DNA of 64,000 nt from JBBPZA01 sp963728925 (GTDB lineage Bacteria > Actinomycetota > Thermoleophilia > Solirubrobacterales > Solirubrobacteraceae), in contig CAVSMB010000002.1 in assembly GCA_963728925.1 (NCBI GenBank), positions 1 through 64,000 of the forward strand, given 5' to 3'. The first letter of the stretch is position 1. The number at the start of each line of letters is the position of its first letter. A program made the position numbers and the translations under genes. Positions 1 through 8,708 of the stretch are shown piece by piece. The notes beneath the pieces were generated by a model. That model did not search any database and was not told the origin of the DNA. It was given only the letters and a program-made list of their open reading frames with translations.

Positions 1-138
1 GAGGAGACATGTCTGCTCTGGCCTGCTCGGGCGTCGGCCAGGTCGGTGGCGAGCGCCTCGCGTCGGGCTTCCTTGGTCAGGATCTCCACGGCGCGCTCGT
101 AGGGGGACTTGGCTTGTTGGCCCGAGGCGCAGTATGAG
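1..138. other. Left-edge stretch, possible gene fragment
   Basis: No complete gene is visible. The minus strand can be read as an open, charged segment (ending ...EILTKEARREALATDLADAR) without a start codon, which may be a fragment of a gene cut by the window edge. Nothing identifies a family. Confidence 0.2.
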
Positions 139-162
139 AAAGGCCCTGCAGTCAGGGCCTTT
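139..162 (+). terminator. Rho-independent-type hairpin
   Basis: A perfect 10-bp inverted repeat (AAAGGCCCTG / CAGGGCCTTT) with a 4-nt loop is followed by the pyrimidine-rich CGTCTTGTTC on the plus strand. It would end a plus-strand transcript entering from the left. Confidence 0.6.
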
Positions 163-726
163 CGTCTTGTTCACCGGAGTGGTCGAGGGCGTCGTCGCCC
201 CCATTCGCTTCGGTGTCGCCAAATGCGGATCCTACGGGCGCCGGAGCGGCAGAAGGGCGTCGCCGTGGGGCGGAGTGTGCGATCGGTCGTCGCGGCGTGG
301 GGCCGCCTCGCGTTCGGGCGGGCTGGCCGGGCCGCGGAGTACCAGGTGAGCCTGCCGGCGGAGACGATCGACGGCGTGTGTCCGCGATTCGCGGAGCCCG
401 GGGTGTGACCTGACCTGGGTGGCGGTGGTGTTCATCGTGCCCACGACCATATTCCCGGCGCATCTGCACATCATCGGGGTGAAGCCGCATGCCACCACGT
501 AGAGGTCACGGAGGGCACCCGCGTGACACGGGCGCGGCGCCATCGACCTGGCCTCCAGCGAACCGCGACCGTCCCGCAGCAGTGCAGGTGGAGCCGCCGC
601 GCCGCGAAGCGGAGCCTGGCGCAAAGTCCCAACGCGGCGCCCATCGTCCTGGTGAGTGGTGGCGTGTCGCGACAATAGACGTCGCGGCTCGGATCGCGGG
701 CGAACGCCGGCTGGCGCGGCCGGCGA
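163..726. other. Gap without a convincing gene
   Basis: About 560 bp lacks an open frame with the codon bias of the neighbours. A short plus-strand segment ending at the TAG near 502 reads like a hydrophobic tail (VVFIVPTTIFPAHLHIIGV) and could be the end of a lost membrane-protein gene, but it has no start and no recognisable family. Confidence 0.3.
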
Positions 727-1512
727 TCAGCCCCGGCGGTGGACCTCGATCACGCGGTACGGACTGAAGACGCGAAACGCCTGCGGATCCTCGTTGCCCT
801 CGCGCAGGATGCTCAGAGCCTGATCTCGCACTTGGCCGTAGACGCCGGCCCGCTCGAGCACGGGTCGGCCAGCCACGCTTACCGGATGTTCTTGCTCATT
901 CGCGTCCAGGTAGGTCTCGGGTGACGCGGCCGTGACGCAGAGCCGTCCATCATGGGGCTGGACGTGGGCGTGATGGCGCGCGGCAAGCACGCCGACCGCG
1001 TCAGCGTCGTGCCACGCGAAGCGACGCGGCCTGCGTCCCGTGGCGGCGGCGAGGGCGCGGCCGAATGTGGCAACCATCGCGTCGATCGGCCCGGCCGGCA
1101 CCCATACCGAGAAGAGTGCGCGCCCAGCGGGACCGAGCACGCGGATCATTTCATCGAAGGCGCGGCTAGCGTCAGCGGCGAAGATCAACCCGAACACCGA
1201 GAGGGCCAGGTCGAACGAGGCATCGTCGAACGGCAGCGCCTGGATGTCTCCGACCACGAATGACGCTTGGAGACCCTCGGTCACAGCCCGGTTGCGCGCG
1301 ACATCGATCAGCCTGGGCGCGGTATCGACGCCGGTCACAAGTGCGCCGTCGCCCGCCGCCAGCAGGGCGGCGTTGCCCGTGCCTGTGGCGAGATCCACGA
1401 CTCGCTCCCCGCGCTGGACATCGGCGAGAGAGACCACGTGCTCGGCGACCGGCGCGAGCTCCACGGCCATCTGCTCGTAGCGGCCGACGTCCCAATCGAT
1501 CATCTCGCTCAT
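727..1512 (-). CDS. Class I SAM-dependent methyltransferase
   Basis: A 261-residue protein of the UbiE/Methyltransf_11 type that should transfer a methyl group from S-adenosylmethionine to a small molecule. Motif I (VDLATGTGN) lies near residue 39, followed by an acidic strand (VTGVDTAPRLIDVA), a GDIQALPF motif and the FDLALSVFGL strand near residue 105. The substrate cannot be told. It starts with ATG at 1512 and ends about 70 bp upstream of the next minus-strand gene, with no obvious shared operon function. The family call is firm and the reaction is not. Confidence 0.85.
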   Translation of the reverse strand: MSEMIDWDVGRYEQMAVELAPVAEHVVSLADVQRGERVVDLATGTGNAALLAAGDGALVTGVDTAPRLIDVARNRAVTEGLQASFVVGDIQALPFDDASFDLALSVFGLIFAADASRAFDEMIRVLGPAGRALFSVWVPAGPIDAMVATFGRALAAATGRRPRRFAWHDADAVGVLAARHHAHVQPHDGRLCVTAASPETYLDANEQEHPVSVAGRPVLERAGVYGQVRDQALSILREGNEDPQAFRVFSPYRVIEVHRRG

Positions 1513-1584
1513 GGCCCTATCCGAGCAGAAACGTCTCGGCGCAGGCGGATTGTCGTGGTCGATCGGCCGCGCCGTCGCGCTCGG

Positions 1585-3013
1585 TCAGTGGCTCGCACGG
1601 GCGAGCTTGGTCGCGTTGGGCACCAGCGCGTGCAGTTTCTCGAGCTCTTCTCCGATTCCGCGCGCGAGCACGTCGATGTCGGGCATCGAGGAGGCGTCGG
1701 CGGTGATCCCGAACGTCACCTGCCCGTTGTAGGAGAGCGCGGCGATTCCCACCGCGTGGTCGGCGAGCAGCGGCAGGACCGGGTGGATCTCGCGCAGCAA
1801 CGCTCCGAACGCGTACAGCGGCACCGGCGACCCCGGCACGTTCGTGACCGCCACGTTGAACATCCGCCTGGAGAACACGGTCTGTGTGAGCGCCGCACGC
1901 GCGACCACCGGCGGCGCAAGCGCAGCGACTTCGATCATTGTCGACGTGGCGTGCGCCGCGTCGGAGGACTTGCGCCGACGGGTAGCCGCAGCGATGTTGC
2001 GCAGCCGCTTCTGTGCGGATGGCTCGCCGACCGGGAGATCGACGAACAAGAAGCTGAGCAGGTTGCCGAGCGTCAATCGGTCCGATGCATCGCGGCGGGT
2101 GACCGGCACCAGCGCGCGCAGCCCGCGTGACGGCAGCTCCTCCTCGCGCGAGCGCAGCAACTCCCGCAGGCCGCCGGTCGCCGCCGCCAGGACCACATCG
2201 GTGATCGACCCGCCGAGGTGGTGACCGATCGCTTTCAGCTCGTCAAGCGGAGCTCGCACCACGGCGTACCGACGCCTCTGACCGATTGGTACGTTCAGTG
2301 AAGTGTGCGGCGCGCGGCGAAGCTCGTCGCGCACGATCAGCTCGGCGACCCGGCGCGAGCGGTCCAACGCCACCCTGGGATGGGCCGCAGCGTGAGCCGC
2401 GGCGCTGCCCGCGCGCACGGTGGCGTCGCCGGCCTGAGCAGCGGCCTCGAGAATGTGGGACCGCAACGATGGTCCGCGCGACGCGCGCCTCGGCGGCGTC
2501 GGCTCGGTCCTCGCCGTCGGCGCCGTCGGCCCGGGCCCCAGCAGTAGGCCAATCAGCTCCACGGCTACCACGCCGTCGACCAGGCAGTGGTGGGTCTTCC
2601 AGCCAAGCGCCCAGCGTCCACTCTCGAGGCCTTCGACCAGCACGATCTCCCAGAGTGGCCGCTTCCGGTCCAGCGGGAGCGAAAAGAACTCGGCGGTCCA
2701 GTCGCTCAGTTGCCCGGAGTCGCCCGGCGCCGGGAGCAGCGCATGGCCGACGTGGTGGCGAATGTCGAAGCGGTCATCGGGCACCCAGTGCGGCCACGCT
2801 AAGGCCCGCGTCCGAGTGCTCGACAGCCGCTGCAGGTAGCGCGGAATCTCGCTCAATCGCGCGGCCAGCAACTCCCGTACGGCCTCGACGGTCGGAGCAG
2901 CTCCACCCGCCGCGGGCTCGAACACATCACGCGCCGAGGTTCATCAACGCGCCCTCGTCGAACTCCTCAAGCCGGAGAAACGTCCCGTCGAGCGCCGTCA
3001 GCGTATCTGACAC
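1585..3013 (-). pseudogene. Wax ester synthase/diacylglycerol acyltransferase, frameshifted near the start
   Basis: The main open frame (1585-2925, GTG start at 2925, 446 residues) is a WS/DGAT enzyme, which joins acyl-CoA to long alcohols or diacylglycerol for storage lipid. It has the catalytic HHxxxDG motif (HHCLVDG) near residue 113 and the usual C-terminal half. Its first residues (FEPAAGG) begin mid-domain. Just upstream in another frame, from GTG 3013, is the missing N-terminus (SDTLTALDGTFLRLEEFDE...MNLGA), which runs into TGA at 2927-2929. A one- or two-base indel at 2923-2930 therefore splits an otherwise complete gene of about 475 residues. Sequencing error and real inactivation are both possible. 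Confidence 0.85.
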
Positions 3014-3389
3014 CTCTTGAAGCTACGGTCGGTTGCCGTTGCCGTAATCGGGGACAAGCAGCGATTCACGTCCGTAGTTCCCCCCCGATGGCTATCTCGT
3101 CGGGCGGCAACTCACAGAGAGGAGGTGGTGCCGCGCGCGGGACGTGCTCAGCAACCAAATCGGCTTCTTGGCTGGGCCCGATCTCCAGGGCCGGCCGGGC
3201 GCGCGGCGTCCGCCGGCCGCGCATTCAGCCGGCCGAGCCGACGTGAGGGTTGGAGGGTTCTGCCGCTATCAGCCAGCCGTCCCCAGACGCGCTCGGGACT
3301 CCAGTCGACCAGGTCGGCGAGGTCGAGCGCACTGGGCGGAGGCTGCTGCGTGCGTGCGCGGCGTGCCGTCTCGGTGCGTTCGCCCTGAG
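3014..3389. other. Gap without a recognisable gene
   Basis: Nothing with convincing coding bias or homology was seen. The stretch includes GC-palindromic patches around 3190-3240 only. Confidence 0.4.
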
Positions 3390-3598
3390 GGAGGAGTGGG
3401 CGTCGAAAACCCGCTTCACGGGCCGAAAGAGCCAGATCGGGCGTCGCAGGTCACCGGCGGCGGGGCGCGCGAGCGCGAGCCACTTGCGGTAGACCGCTCG
3501 TGCCTTGGCGTGGTCAACATGATGTCGGCGTAGCGGTCGTCGCGGTCGGCGGCGCGCACGCGGACCTTCTGGTGCCACAATTCGATGCTGATCTGCAC
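3390..3598 (-). pseudogene. Possible decayed hypothetical gene
   Basis: From a GTG at 3598 the minus strand reads VQISIELWHQKVRVRAADRD and on to DDRYADIM. Then, in a neighbouring frame, it reads HAKARAVYRKWLALARP, ending around KRVF with strong GC at third codon positions in both pieces. The simplest reading is one small gene with a frameshift near 3515-3525. No family was recognised. Confidence 0.3.
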
Positions 3599-3662
3599 CT
3601 GACTCGACCTTCGTCCGGGATGGCTGGGCCGTCGCGGTGAAGCTCGGCGAGCGGGCTGCGCG

Positions 3663-4213
3663 TCACGCCGCGGGCCGGTCCGTGACCGATTGCCCGACCT
3701 CAGCGGCCTGCGGCGTTGGCCGTTGCTGCTCGTCTGGCTTCTTTCGAAGCTCGCGTACCGCCGCAATCAACTCGCTCGGTGTCATCGCGTCGACTCGCTT
3801 CTGGCCGAGTCGCTCCCACAGTTCATCGAGATGGTCGAAGACGCCACCAGCTCTGAGGCGCTCGTTGCGAGCGTCCCACGCGCGCTTGAAATCGCCGGGA
3901 CTCATCTCGTTGAGCTCTTCGCGGCTGATCTCGAGCTCCTCGGCCCAGTGGAGCTTCTGCGCCTCATCTCCGCACAGCGGCGGCGGGAGCGGACGCTCGC
4001 GCCTGCGGCGCTCCTTTGGCGCCTCGGCAAGAGCTCGTGGGGTCGCGTCCGCTACCGCGGCCGGCGGCGCCGAGCGCTTGTCGTGCGCGACCTGATGGGA
4101 GCTTGCATCGCGTGCGCGTGCTCGCCCTGCCGCGATGGCTCGACGCGGTGCGACTCGACCCATGCGTCGAGATCACGGAGAGACTCCGCGAGCCTGGGCA
4201 GAGGTGGCGGCAT
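3663..4213 (-). pseudogene. Hypothetical charged helical protein, probably frameshifted
   Basis: The downstream frame (3663 to about 4110) encodes an acidic/basic helical region containing AEELEISREELNEM, FDHLDELWERLGQKRVD and AMTPSELIAAVRELRKK. An upstream frame from ATG 4213 gives a natural-looking N-terminus (MPPPLPRLAESLRDLDAWVE) that hits a stop at about 4040. A frameshift between roughly 4090 and 4135 would join the two into a protein of about 180 residues. The function is unknown; the repeated E-E-L / helix pattern suggests a coiled or SAP-like structure but no known domain. Confidence 0.4.
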
Positions 4214-4326
4214 CGCGGCGGCGGAAATCCGGAGTTCGGCGTGACGATCGCCGGCCTACGCAAGGTCGAACCCCGTCACGGCCTCCGGGCCCGGCAGTGC
4301 AGTCGCGGTGGCGACCCGCCCGGTGT

Positions 4327-4432
4327 TCAGGCGCCGCCCTCGAAGCGGATGACGCGCCCTCCGGGGCGTGTGCAGCGCGAGGCGGCGAACTCCTCCCTGG
4401 TCTTTGTGATCACGCACTGCCAGCCGCGGTAG
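4327..4432 (-). pseudogene. C-terminal tail of a lost gene
   Basis: The minus strand reads VYRGWQCVITKTREEFAASR, then a CTRPGG...RVIRFE tail to a stop at 4327, with two cysteines. It resembles the tail of small secreted hypothetical proteins. At about 4432 the coding signal switches to the plus strand (next entry), so this is the end of a gene whose front was removed by a rearrangement. Confidence 0.4.
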
Positions 4433-4942
4433 ACGCGGCTGCGCCCGTTCCATCCGGAGGCGACGCGACGAGCCATCGAGCAGCTCGAGCGCTTGGCCCA
4501 GACGCTCATCGAGGCGCCGCCGAAGCTCGCCGGGAACGGCGGGTACAGCCAGCGGCGTCCGTGCGGGCCGCTGGTGAAGACGACGGCGCGCGAGCACGGC
4601 GTGAGCGCCCCGGTGCAGGCCAGCTTCGGAGTCGCGGACGGCGGGAGCCTCTGGGCGGTGCGCTACGCGACGGAGGGCGTGCCGCGGTCGCTGTTCGCCT
4701 CGACTGAGGTGGCGACGATCCGGCAGCTGCATCCCGACAACCCGCGCGTGCAGCTGCTCAGTTCCGACGACCGCCTCATCGTCTCCGAGCCGTTCTCAGA
4801 TCTCCCCGGCGTCTGGCAGGAGATCGAGCCCTCGACGGCGGTGACGGTGCAGCGCGGCGGCGTGTTGGAGCACCGTCGTCCGCCCCCGCGCCAGGGCCCG
4901 CCGCCCGTCGTGCGGCAGTTCGCGGGCACTGCCGATGGGTGA
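4433..4942 (+). pseudogene. Class II glutamine amidotransferase, C-terminal remnant
   Basis: The 169 codons open after an in-frame TAG at 4430. They match the later two thirds of GATase_4-type amidotransferases (EgtC/YafJ-like): an IEQLERLAQTL helix, a SLWAVRYATEG strand, the LLSSDDRLIVSEPF segment and a WQEIEPS end. The N-terminal catalytic Cys2 domain is missing, so the product cannot hydrolyse glutamine. Its stop overlaps the next start by eight bases (ATGGGTGA), an operon arrangement preserved from before the deletion. Confidence 0.6.
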
Positions 4943-5100
4943 GCCCTCCGCCGCGCGTCGCCGGCGGCCCGAGCTCCCGGGCTGGGCGCGCTGGAGTGCG
5001 GCGGGCAGCGAGCGGCCTTGGACGGTCGGCATCGAGGAGGAGGTGATGCTCCTCGACCCGCGTAACTGGTCAGTGGCCAGCCGGATCGACGCCGTATCGA
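4935..5100 (+). pseudogene. GCS2-type carboxylate-amine ligase, N-terminal remnant
   Basis: Starting with ATG 4935, about 55 codons include WTVGIEEEVMLLDPRNWSVA, the hallmark N-terminal strand of glutamate-cysteine ligase family 2 (YbdK/EgtA-like), which normally runs to 370-400 residues. After about 5095 the sequence changes abruptly into the next gene. The neighbouring amidotransferase and ligase fragments suggest that a two-gene peptide-forming operon was lost here by deletions on both sides. Confidence 0.6.
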
Positions 5101-5109
5101 GGAAAGAGA

Positions 5110-5668
5110 GTGACCGGCTGGTGGGTGTGTGCGGGGATCCTGCTGCTGGTCGCCGGCGTGCTGAACGTCATCTGGGGCATCGCCGCGATCGGCGACGCGA
5201 AGTTCTTCGTCGTCGACCAGAAGTACGTCATCAGTGGCCTGCACACCCTGGGGCTGGGTGACGCTGATTCTCGGCGTGCTGGAACTGGTCGCAGCGTTCT
5301 CGCTGTTCTCGGGCGGAGGCTTCGGCGGCTGGGTCGGCGTCTTCGCCGCTGCCCTGGCCTCGATCAGCGCGCTGCTGTCGATCCCCGCCTATCCGTTCTG
5401 GTCGCTGTGCGTCTTTGCCCTGTCGCTCATCATCCTGTACGAGCTGGCCAAGGCACCCGAGCGCGGCACGACGCCGCGAACCCCGCGAGCTTGCCCTCAC
5501 CGAAGGCTCCGCAGCGCGGAGCCTTCGTGGTCGTCACGAGTGCCGTGGCAGCACGCCCCGAACCCGGTGGGGACAACGACCCGTGCAGTCCGCGTCTGGG
5601 GCCGCTCTCGTGCGCGGGCAGGCAGCGGTTGGTGGCTGCCAACAGCCACCTGGGCGTCGACGGAGTGA
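5110..5668 (+). pseudogene. DUF7144-type membrane protein, frameshifted
   Basis: From GTG 5110, preceded by GAGGAAAGA, the frame encodes a first membrane helix (CAGILLLVAGVLNVIWGIAA). At 5246-5248 (CCC) it slips into the wrong frame. The neighbouring frame continues WGWVTLILGVLELVAAFSLF, two more helices and PAYPFWSLCVFALSLIILYE, the standard four-helix pattern of this actinobacterial family. One extra C explains the break. The original stop probably lay before the hairpin at 5502; the present shifted frame runs on to 5668. Confidence 0.65.
5502..5526 (+). terminator. Terminator hairpin behind the DUF7144 gene
   Basis: There is a perfect 11-bp inverted repeat (GAAGGCTCCGC / GCGGAGCCTTC) with a 3-nt loop. 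No U-tract follows, which is common in high-GC actinobacteria. Confidence 0.55.
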
Positions 5669-5847
5669 GCCCTTCGGGTCCCGAGTTGCGTCGGCTCTCC
5701 GTCACCACCGCGACCGAGGCTTGGAGCGACGAGCAGCGTCGCTGCGAGCCCGTCGCTGGGCTCGTAGACCCGGTGCGTCGTCGAGGCGACCGGCCTGCCG
5801 GCTGCGCCGTTCCGTCCCGACTGCGGCGGGTGGGAGGATCTGACCCG

Positions 5848-7482
5848 GTGACTACCGCCGAGACAGCCGAGCGTCCCGTCAGCGGGACGCAGATCGTTCT
5901 GTTGACGCTGGCGGCGGGCCAGTTCGTCATGGCGCTCGACACGACCGTGATGAACACGGCGATCGCGACGGTCGCGAAGGACCTCGGGACCACCGTGGTG
6001 GGGATCCAGACGGCGATCACGCTCTACACGCTGGTGATGGCGTGTCTGATGATCACCGGCGGGAAGGTCGGTCAGATCCTGGGTCGCAAGCGTGCGTTCG
6101 CGATCGGGTGCATCGTTTATGCGTGCGGGTCGCTGACAACCGCGCTGTCTCAGAACCTGACGATGCTGGTCATCGGCTGGTCGTTTCTGGAGGGCTTGGG
6201 CGCAGTGCTGATCATGCCGGCGATCGTCGCGCTCGTCGCGACGAACTTCGGCAAGCCCGAGCGTCCGCGCGCGTACGGGCTCGTCGCAGCGGCCGGCGCG
6301 ATCGCGGCGGCGCTCGGCCCCGTCATCGGCGGCGCGTTCACAACCTACTGGTCGTGGCGTTACGTGTTCGCCGGCGAGGTCCTCATCGTGCTCGTCATCC
6401 TCCTGCTGGCGCGGCGGATGAACGACACGCCCGCCGATCGCGAGGCGAAGCTCGACCTGGTCGGCACGGGGCTGTCCGCGCTCGGGCTCGGTGCGATCGT
6501 GCTCGGCCTGTTGAAGTCGGGCACGTGGGGGTTCGTGCAGCCCAAGCCCGACGCCCCCGAGTGGTTCGGGCTCTCTCCGGTGATTTGGATGATCCTGGGC
6601 GGCGCCGTGGTCCTGGCGCTGTTCGGGCGCTGGGAGAGCCGGCGCATCGAGCGCGGCGAGGGCGCGCTGTTCAACCCGAACATGCTGCGTAACCTCCAGC
6701 TGCGCAGCGGCGTCACGTCGTTCCTGTTCATGTTCCTGATCCAGGCCGGCACGTTCTTCGTCGTCCCGCTGTTCCTGTCGATCGCGCTTGGGCTCTCCGC
6801 GATCGAGACCGGCGTTCGACTGCTGCCGCTGTCGCTGTCGTTGCTGGTGTTCGCGCTCGGCGTCCCGAAGCTGTTCCCGGACGTGTCACCGCGCCGGGTC
6901 GTCAACCTCGGGTTCATGGCGCTGTTCGCCGGGCTCGTGCTGCTGATCGCCTTGCTGGACGTCGGCTCGGGGCCGGAGATCGTGACCTGGCCGCTGTTGA
7001 TCGCGGGGGCCGGGCTCGGCGGTCTGGCCTCGCAGCTGGGCAGCGTCACGGTGTCGTCGGAACCGGACGAGCTCAGCGGCGAGGTCGGTGGCCTGCAGAA
7101 CACGGGAACCCAGCTCGGCGCGTCGATCGGCACCGCGCTCGCCGGCGCCGTGCTCATCTCCGCCCTCACGGCGTCCTTCCTCACCGGCGTCCAGAACAAC
7201 CCCGACGTACCGGATAGTGTCAGCTCGCAGGCGCAAACGGAGCTCGCGGGCGGCATCCCATTCATGTCCGACGACGACCTGAAGGCCGCACTGGCCGACG
7301 CGCACGTTCCGCCGCAGACGGCCACCGCGGTCGTCGACGAGAACGAGAAGAGCCGGATCGCCGGGCTGCGAAGCGCACTCGCGATCCTTGCGCTCGTCGC
7401 GCTCGTCGCGCTCGTCTTCACCCGCGGTATCCCGACGGTCCAGCCCGGCTCCCCGTCGGACCCACGGCCGCCGCCGACGTAG
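5848..7482 (+). CDS. MFS drug transporter, DHA2 type
   Basis: A 544-residue membrane protein of the 14-helix EmrB/QacA (DHA2) group, predicted to export drugs or lipophilic compounds by proton antiport. The first helix carries the family signature around LDTTVMNTAIATVAKDL. The GGKVGQILGRKRAF loop between helices 2 and 3 is the MFS motif A, and the LGPVIGGAFTTYWSWRYVF region is motif C. Start GTG 5848 is chosen because GGGAGG lies 10 bp upstream; the frame stays open much further upstream, but that part is the preceding gene in the wrong frame. An extracytoplasmic loop near residue 450 precedes the last helix. Confidence 0.88.
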   Translation: MTTAETAERPVSGTQIVLLTLAAGQFVMALDTTVMNTAIATVAKDLGTTVVGIQTAITLYTLVMACLMITGGKVGQILGRKRAFAIGCIVYACGSLTTALSQNLTMLVIGWSFLEGLGAVLIMPAIVALVATNFGKPERPRAYGLVAAAGAIAAALGPVIGGAFTTYWSWRYVFAGEVLIVLVILLLARRMNDTPADREAKLDLVGTGLSALGLGAIVLGLLKSGTWGFVQPKPDAPEWFGLSPVIWMILGGAVVLALFGRWESRRIERGEGALFNPNMLRNLQLRSGVTSFLFMFLIQAGTFFVVPLFLSIALGLSAIETGVRLLPLSLSLLVFALGVPKLFPDVSPRRVVNLGFMALFAGLVLLIALLDVGSGPEIVTWPLLIAGAGLGGLASQLGSVTVSSEPDELSGEVGGLQNTGTQLGASIGTALAGAVLISALTASFLTGVQNNPDVPDSVSSQAQTELAGGIPFMSDDDLKAALADAHVPPQTATAVVDENEKSRIAGLRSALAILALVALVALVFTRGIPTVQPGSPSDPRPPPT

Positions 7483-7595
7483 CGCGCAGGGCCGCCACAT
7501 CTTCGGAGATCCGCCTCCGAGGATGGCGATGCAGATGTACGGCGACTTCGAGTCCGCACTGTACGCCGGGCAGTAGGCGCCGGGCGCGAAGAGAG

Positions 7596-7601
7596 TAGGC
7601 T
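7596..7601 (+). promoter_or_regulatory. Putative -10 element of a leaderless gene
   Basis: TAGGCT sits 7 nt before the ATG at 7609, the spacing expected if transcription begins at the start codon. The same arrangement recurs at many genes in the window. Confidence 0.5.
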
Positions 7602-7608
7602 CCTCGGT

Positions 7609-7863
7609 ATGGAAGACGACGCGATCCGTGCCCTGGTGATCCGCCTCTCCCGGTCCGACCGCTCGGGCGGCAACGTCATCGAGCGCGCCGCCATCCTCGC
7701 CGAAGGCGCTGACCTGGCGGCAGTGGTCGGTTGGATCGGCGCCCACGACGGCGAGCCCGAGGCCGTCGGTGCCGCAACGCCGGCGGGCGGGCTCCACGGC
7801 GCGCGCCGCGAAGCCGAGCGTCCGCCGTTGCGCTACGTGTTGCCGGCCGGCGCGCTGGACTGA
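7609..7863 (+). CDS. Small conserved-looking hypothetical protein
   Basis: The 84 residues begin MEDDAIRALVIRLSRSD and contain an amphipathic region (NVIERAAILAEGADLAAVVGWI) with a basic, proline-containing tail. It has no membrane helix or signal peptide and no known domain was recognised. The TAGGCT box 7 nt upstream and consistent GC at third codon positions support it as real. The last 31 bases overlap the end of the converging hydrolase gene, so the two transcripts are antisense to each other at their 3' ends. Confidence 0.6.
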   Translation: MEDDAIRALVIRLSRSDRSGGNVIERAAILAEGADLAAVVGWIGAHDGEPEAVGAATPAGGLHGARREAERPPLRYVLPAGALD

Positions 7864-8468
7864 GCCAGCACCCGCGCGAGCCAGTCCTTCACCGCAGCGC
7901 CGACGGCATCGAGGTCGGCGGTGAGGCTGTGGTTGCCCGGCACCGTGACCACGCCGCGCTCGGGGCCCGCGGGCGGCATGCCGAACGGGTCGCGCTGGCC
8001 CTGCACGACGAGCGTCGGGACGCGCACGGCGTCGAGCTCGTCGAGCCGTGTGCTCGTCGCCGCCTTCCCGGACCGGCCCGGCGCGTGGAGCGGGAAGGCA
8101 AGGCAGAGGACGGCGATCGCGCCGCTCTCCGCCGCGGTCCGGCACGCCACCCGCGCGCCCGACGAGCGACCGCCGACGATCAGCGGGATCCCGCCGAGCT
8201 CTCCGGCGCGCAGGTGGCCGACTACCGCCGTCCAGGCCGCGTCGAGCCGCGGGGCCGGAGAGGGTGAGCGGCGACCGGCGACCCGGTAGGGCTGCTCGAC
8301 CAGCGCGACACGGAGGCCCGTTGCGCGCGCGACCTCCGCGACCCGGACGAGATCGCGCGCGGCCACCCCGCCGCCGGCGCCGTGGCCGAGCACCAGCGCG
8401 CCGATCGGCTCGGCGATGGCGTCGATGTACGCCCTCGCGGGCCCCTGCGGCGTGTCGATCTCGAGCAC
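7833..8468 (-). CDS. Alpha/beta hydrolase (KANL3/Tex30-like)
   Basis: From GTG 8468 this is a 211-residue hydrolase starting VLEIDTPQGPARAYID. It has an oxyanion-type loop (LVLGHGAGGG) near residue 30, the nucleophile elbow GGRSSGAR near residue 97, a likely acid in VQGQRDPFG and the catalytic His in PGNHSLT. It resembles the small esterase/dienelactone-hydrolase-like family whose substrates are unknown. The frame stays open upstream to 8570, but that segment is the C-terminal part of a TetR regulator, not part of this enzyme. Confidence 0.75.
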   Translation of the reverse strand: MLEIDTPQGPARAYIDAIAEPIGALVLGHGAGGGVAARDLVRVAEVARATGLRVALVEQPYRVAGRRSPSPAPRLDAAWTAVVGHLRAGELGGIPLIVGGRSSGARVACRTAAESGAIAVLCLAFPLHAPGRSGKAATSTRLDELDAVRVPTLVVQGQRDPFGMPPAGPERGVVTVPGNHSLTADLDAVGAAVKDWLARVLAQSSAPAGNT

Positions 8469-8708
8469 GCGAGTCAGGATGGCACGAGCGTACGCCTCGG
8501 TCGTGAAGCGGCGCCCGCCGGTCTCGGCGGCGAGCGCGAAGTGGGCGTGGCGCTCCAGGAAGCGCACCATCGCGCGGTAGAAGGCGGTCAGCCGCTCCGC
8601 GGGTGACGCTTCCCCGCCCGGGCCCAGCGGCGGCGGCCCCGCAGGATCCCGTCCTGCAACGCGTGCTCGTGCTCGTCGAGGAGCGCGACCTCGATCGAGG
8701 CGACCGGC
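8469..8708 (-). pseudogene. TetR-family regulator, C-terminal remnant
   Basis: Between the MFS gene and the hydrolase the minus strand reads SIEVALLDEHEHALQDGILR, then (one frame over) GPPPLGPGGEASPAERLTAF, then YRAMVRFLERHAHFALAAET and so on to EAYARAILTR. This is the ligand-binding half of a typical actinobacterial TetR protein. The DNA-binding N-terminus is missing and a frameshift lies in the GC run around 8625-8645. It now abuts the hydrolase in frame. Confidence 0.55.

Noticed and set aside
232..675. 147-codon minus-strand open frame near the left edge
   Set aside because: Contains no domain, has irregular third-position GC and many Arg/His/Pro residues typical of noise frames.
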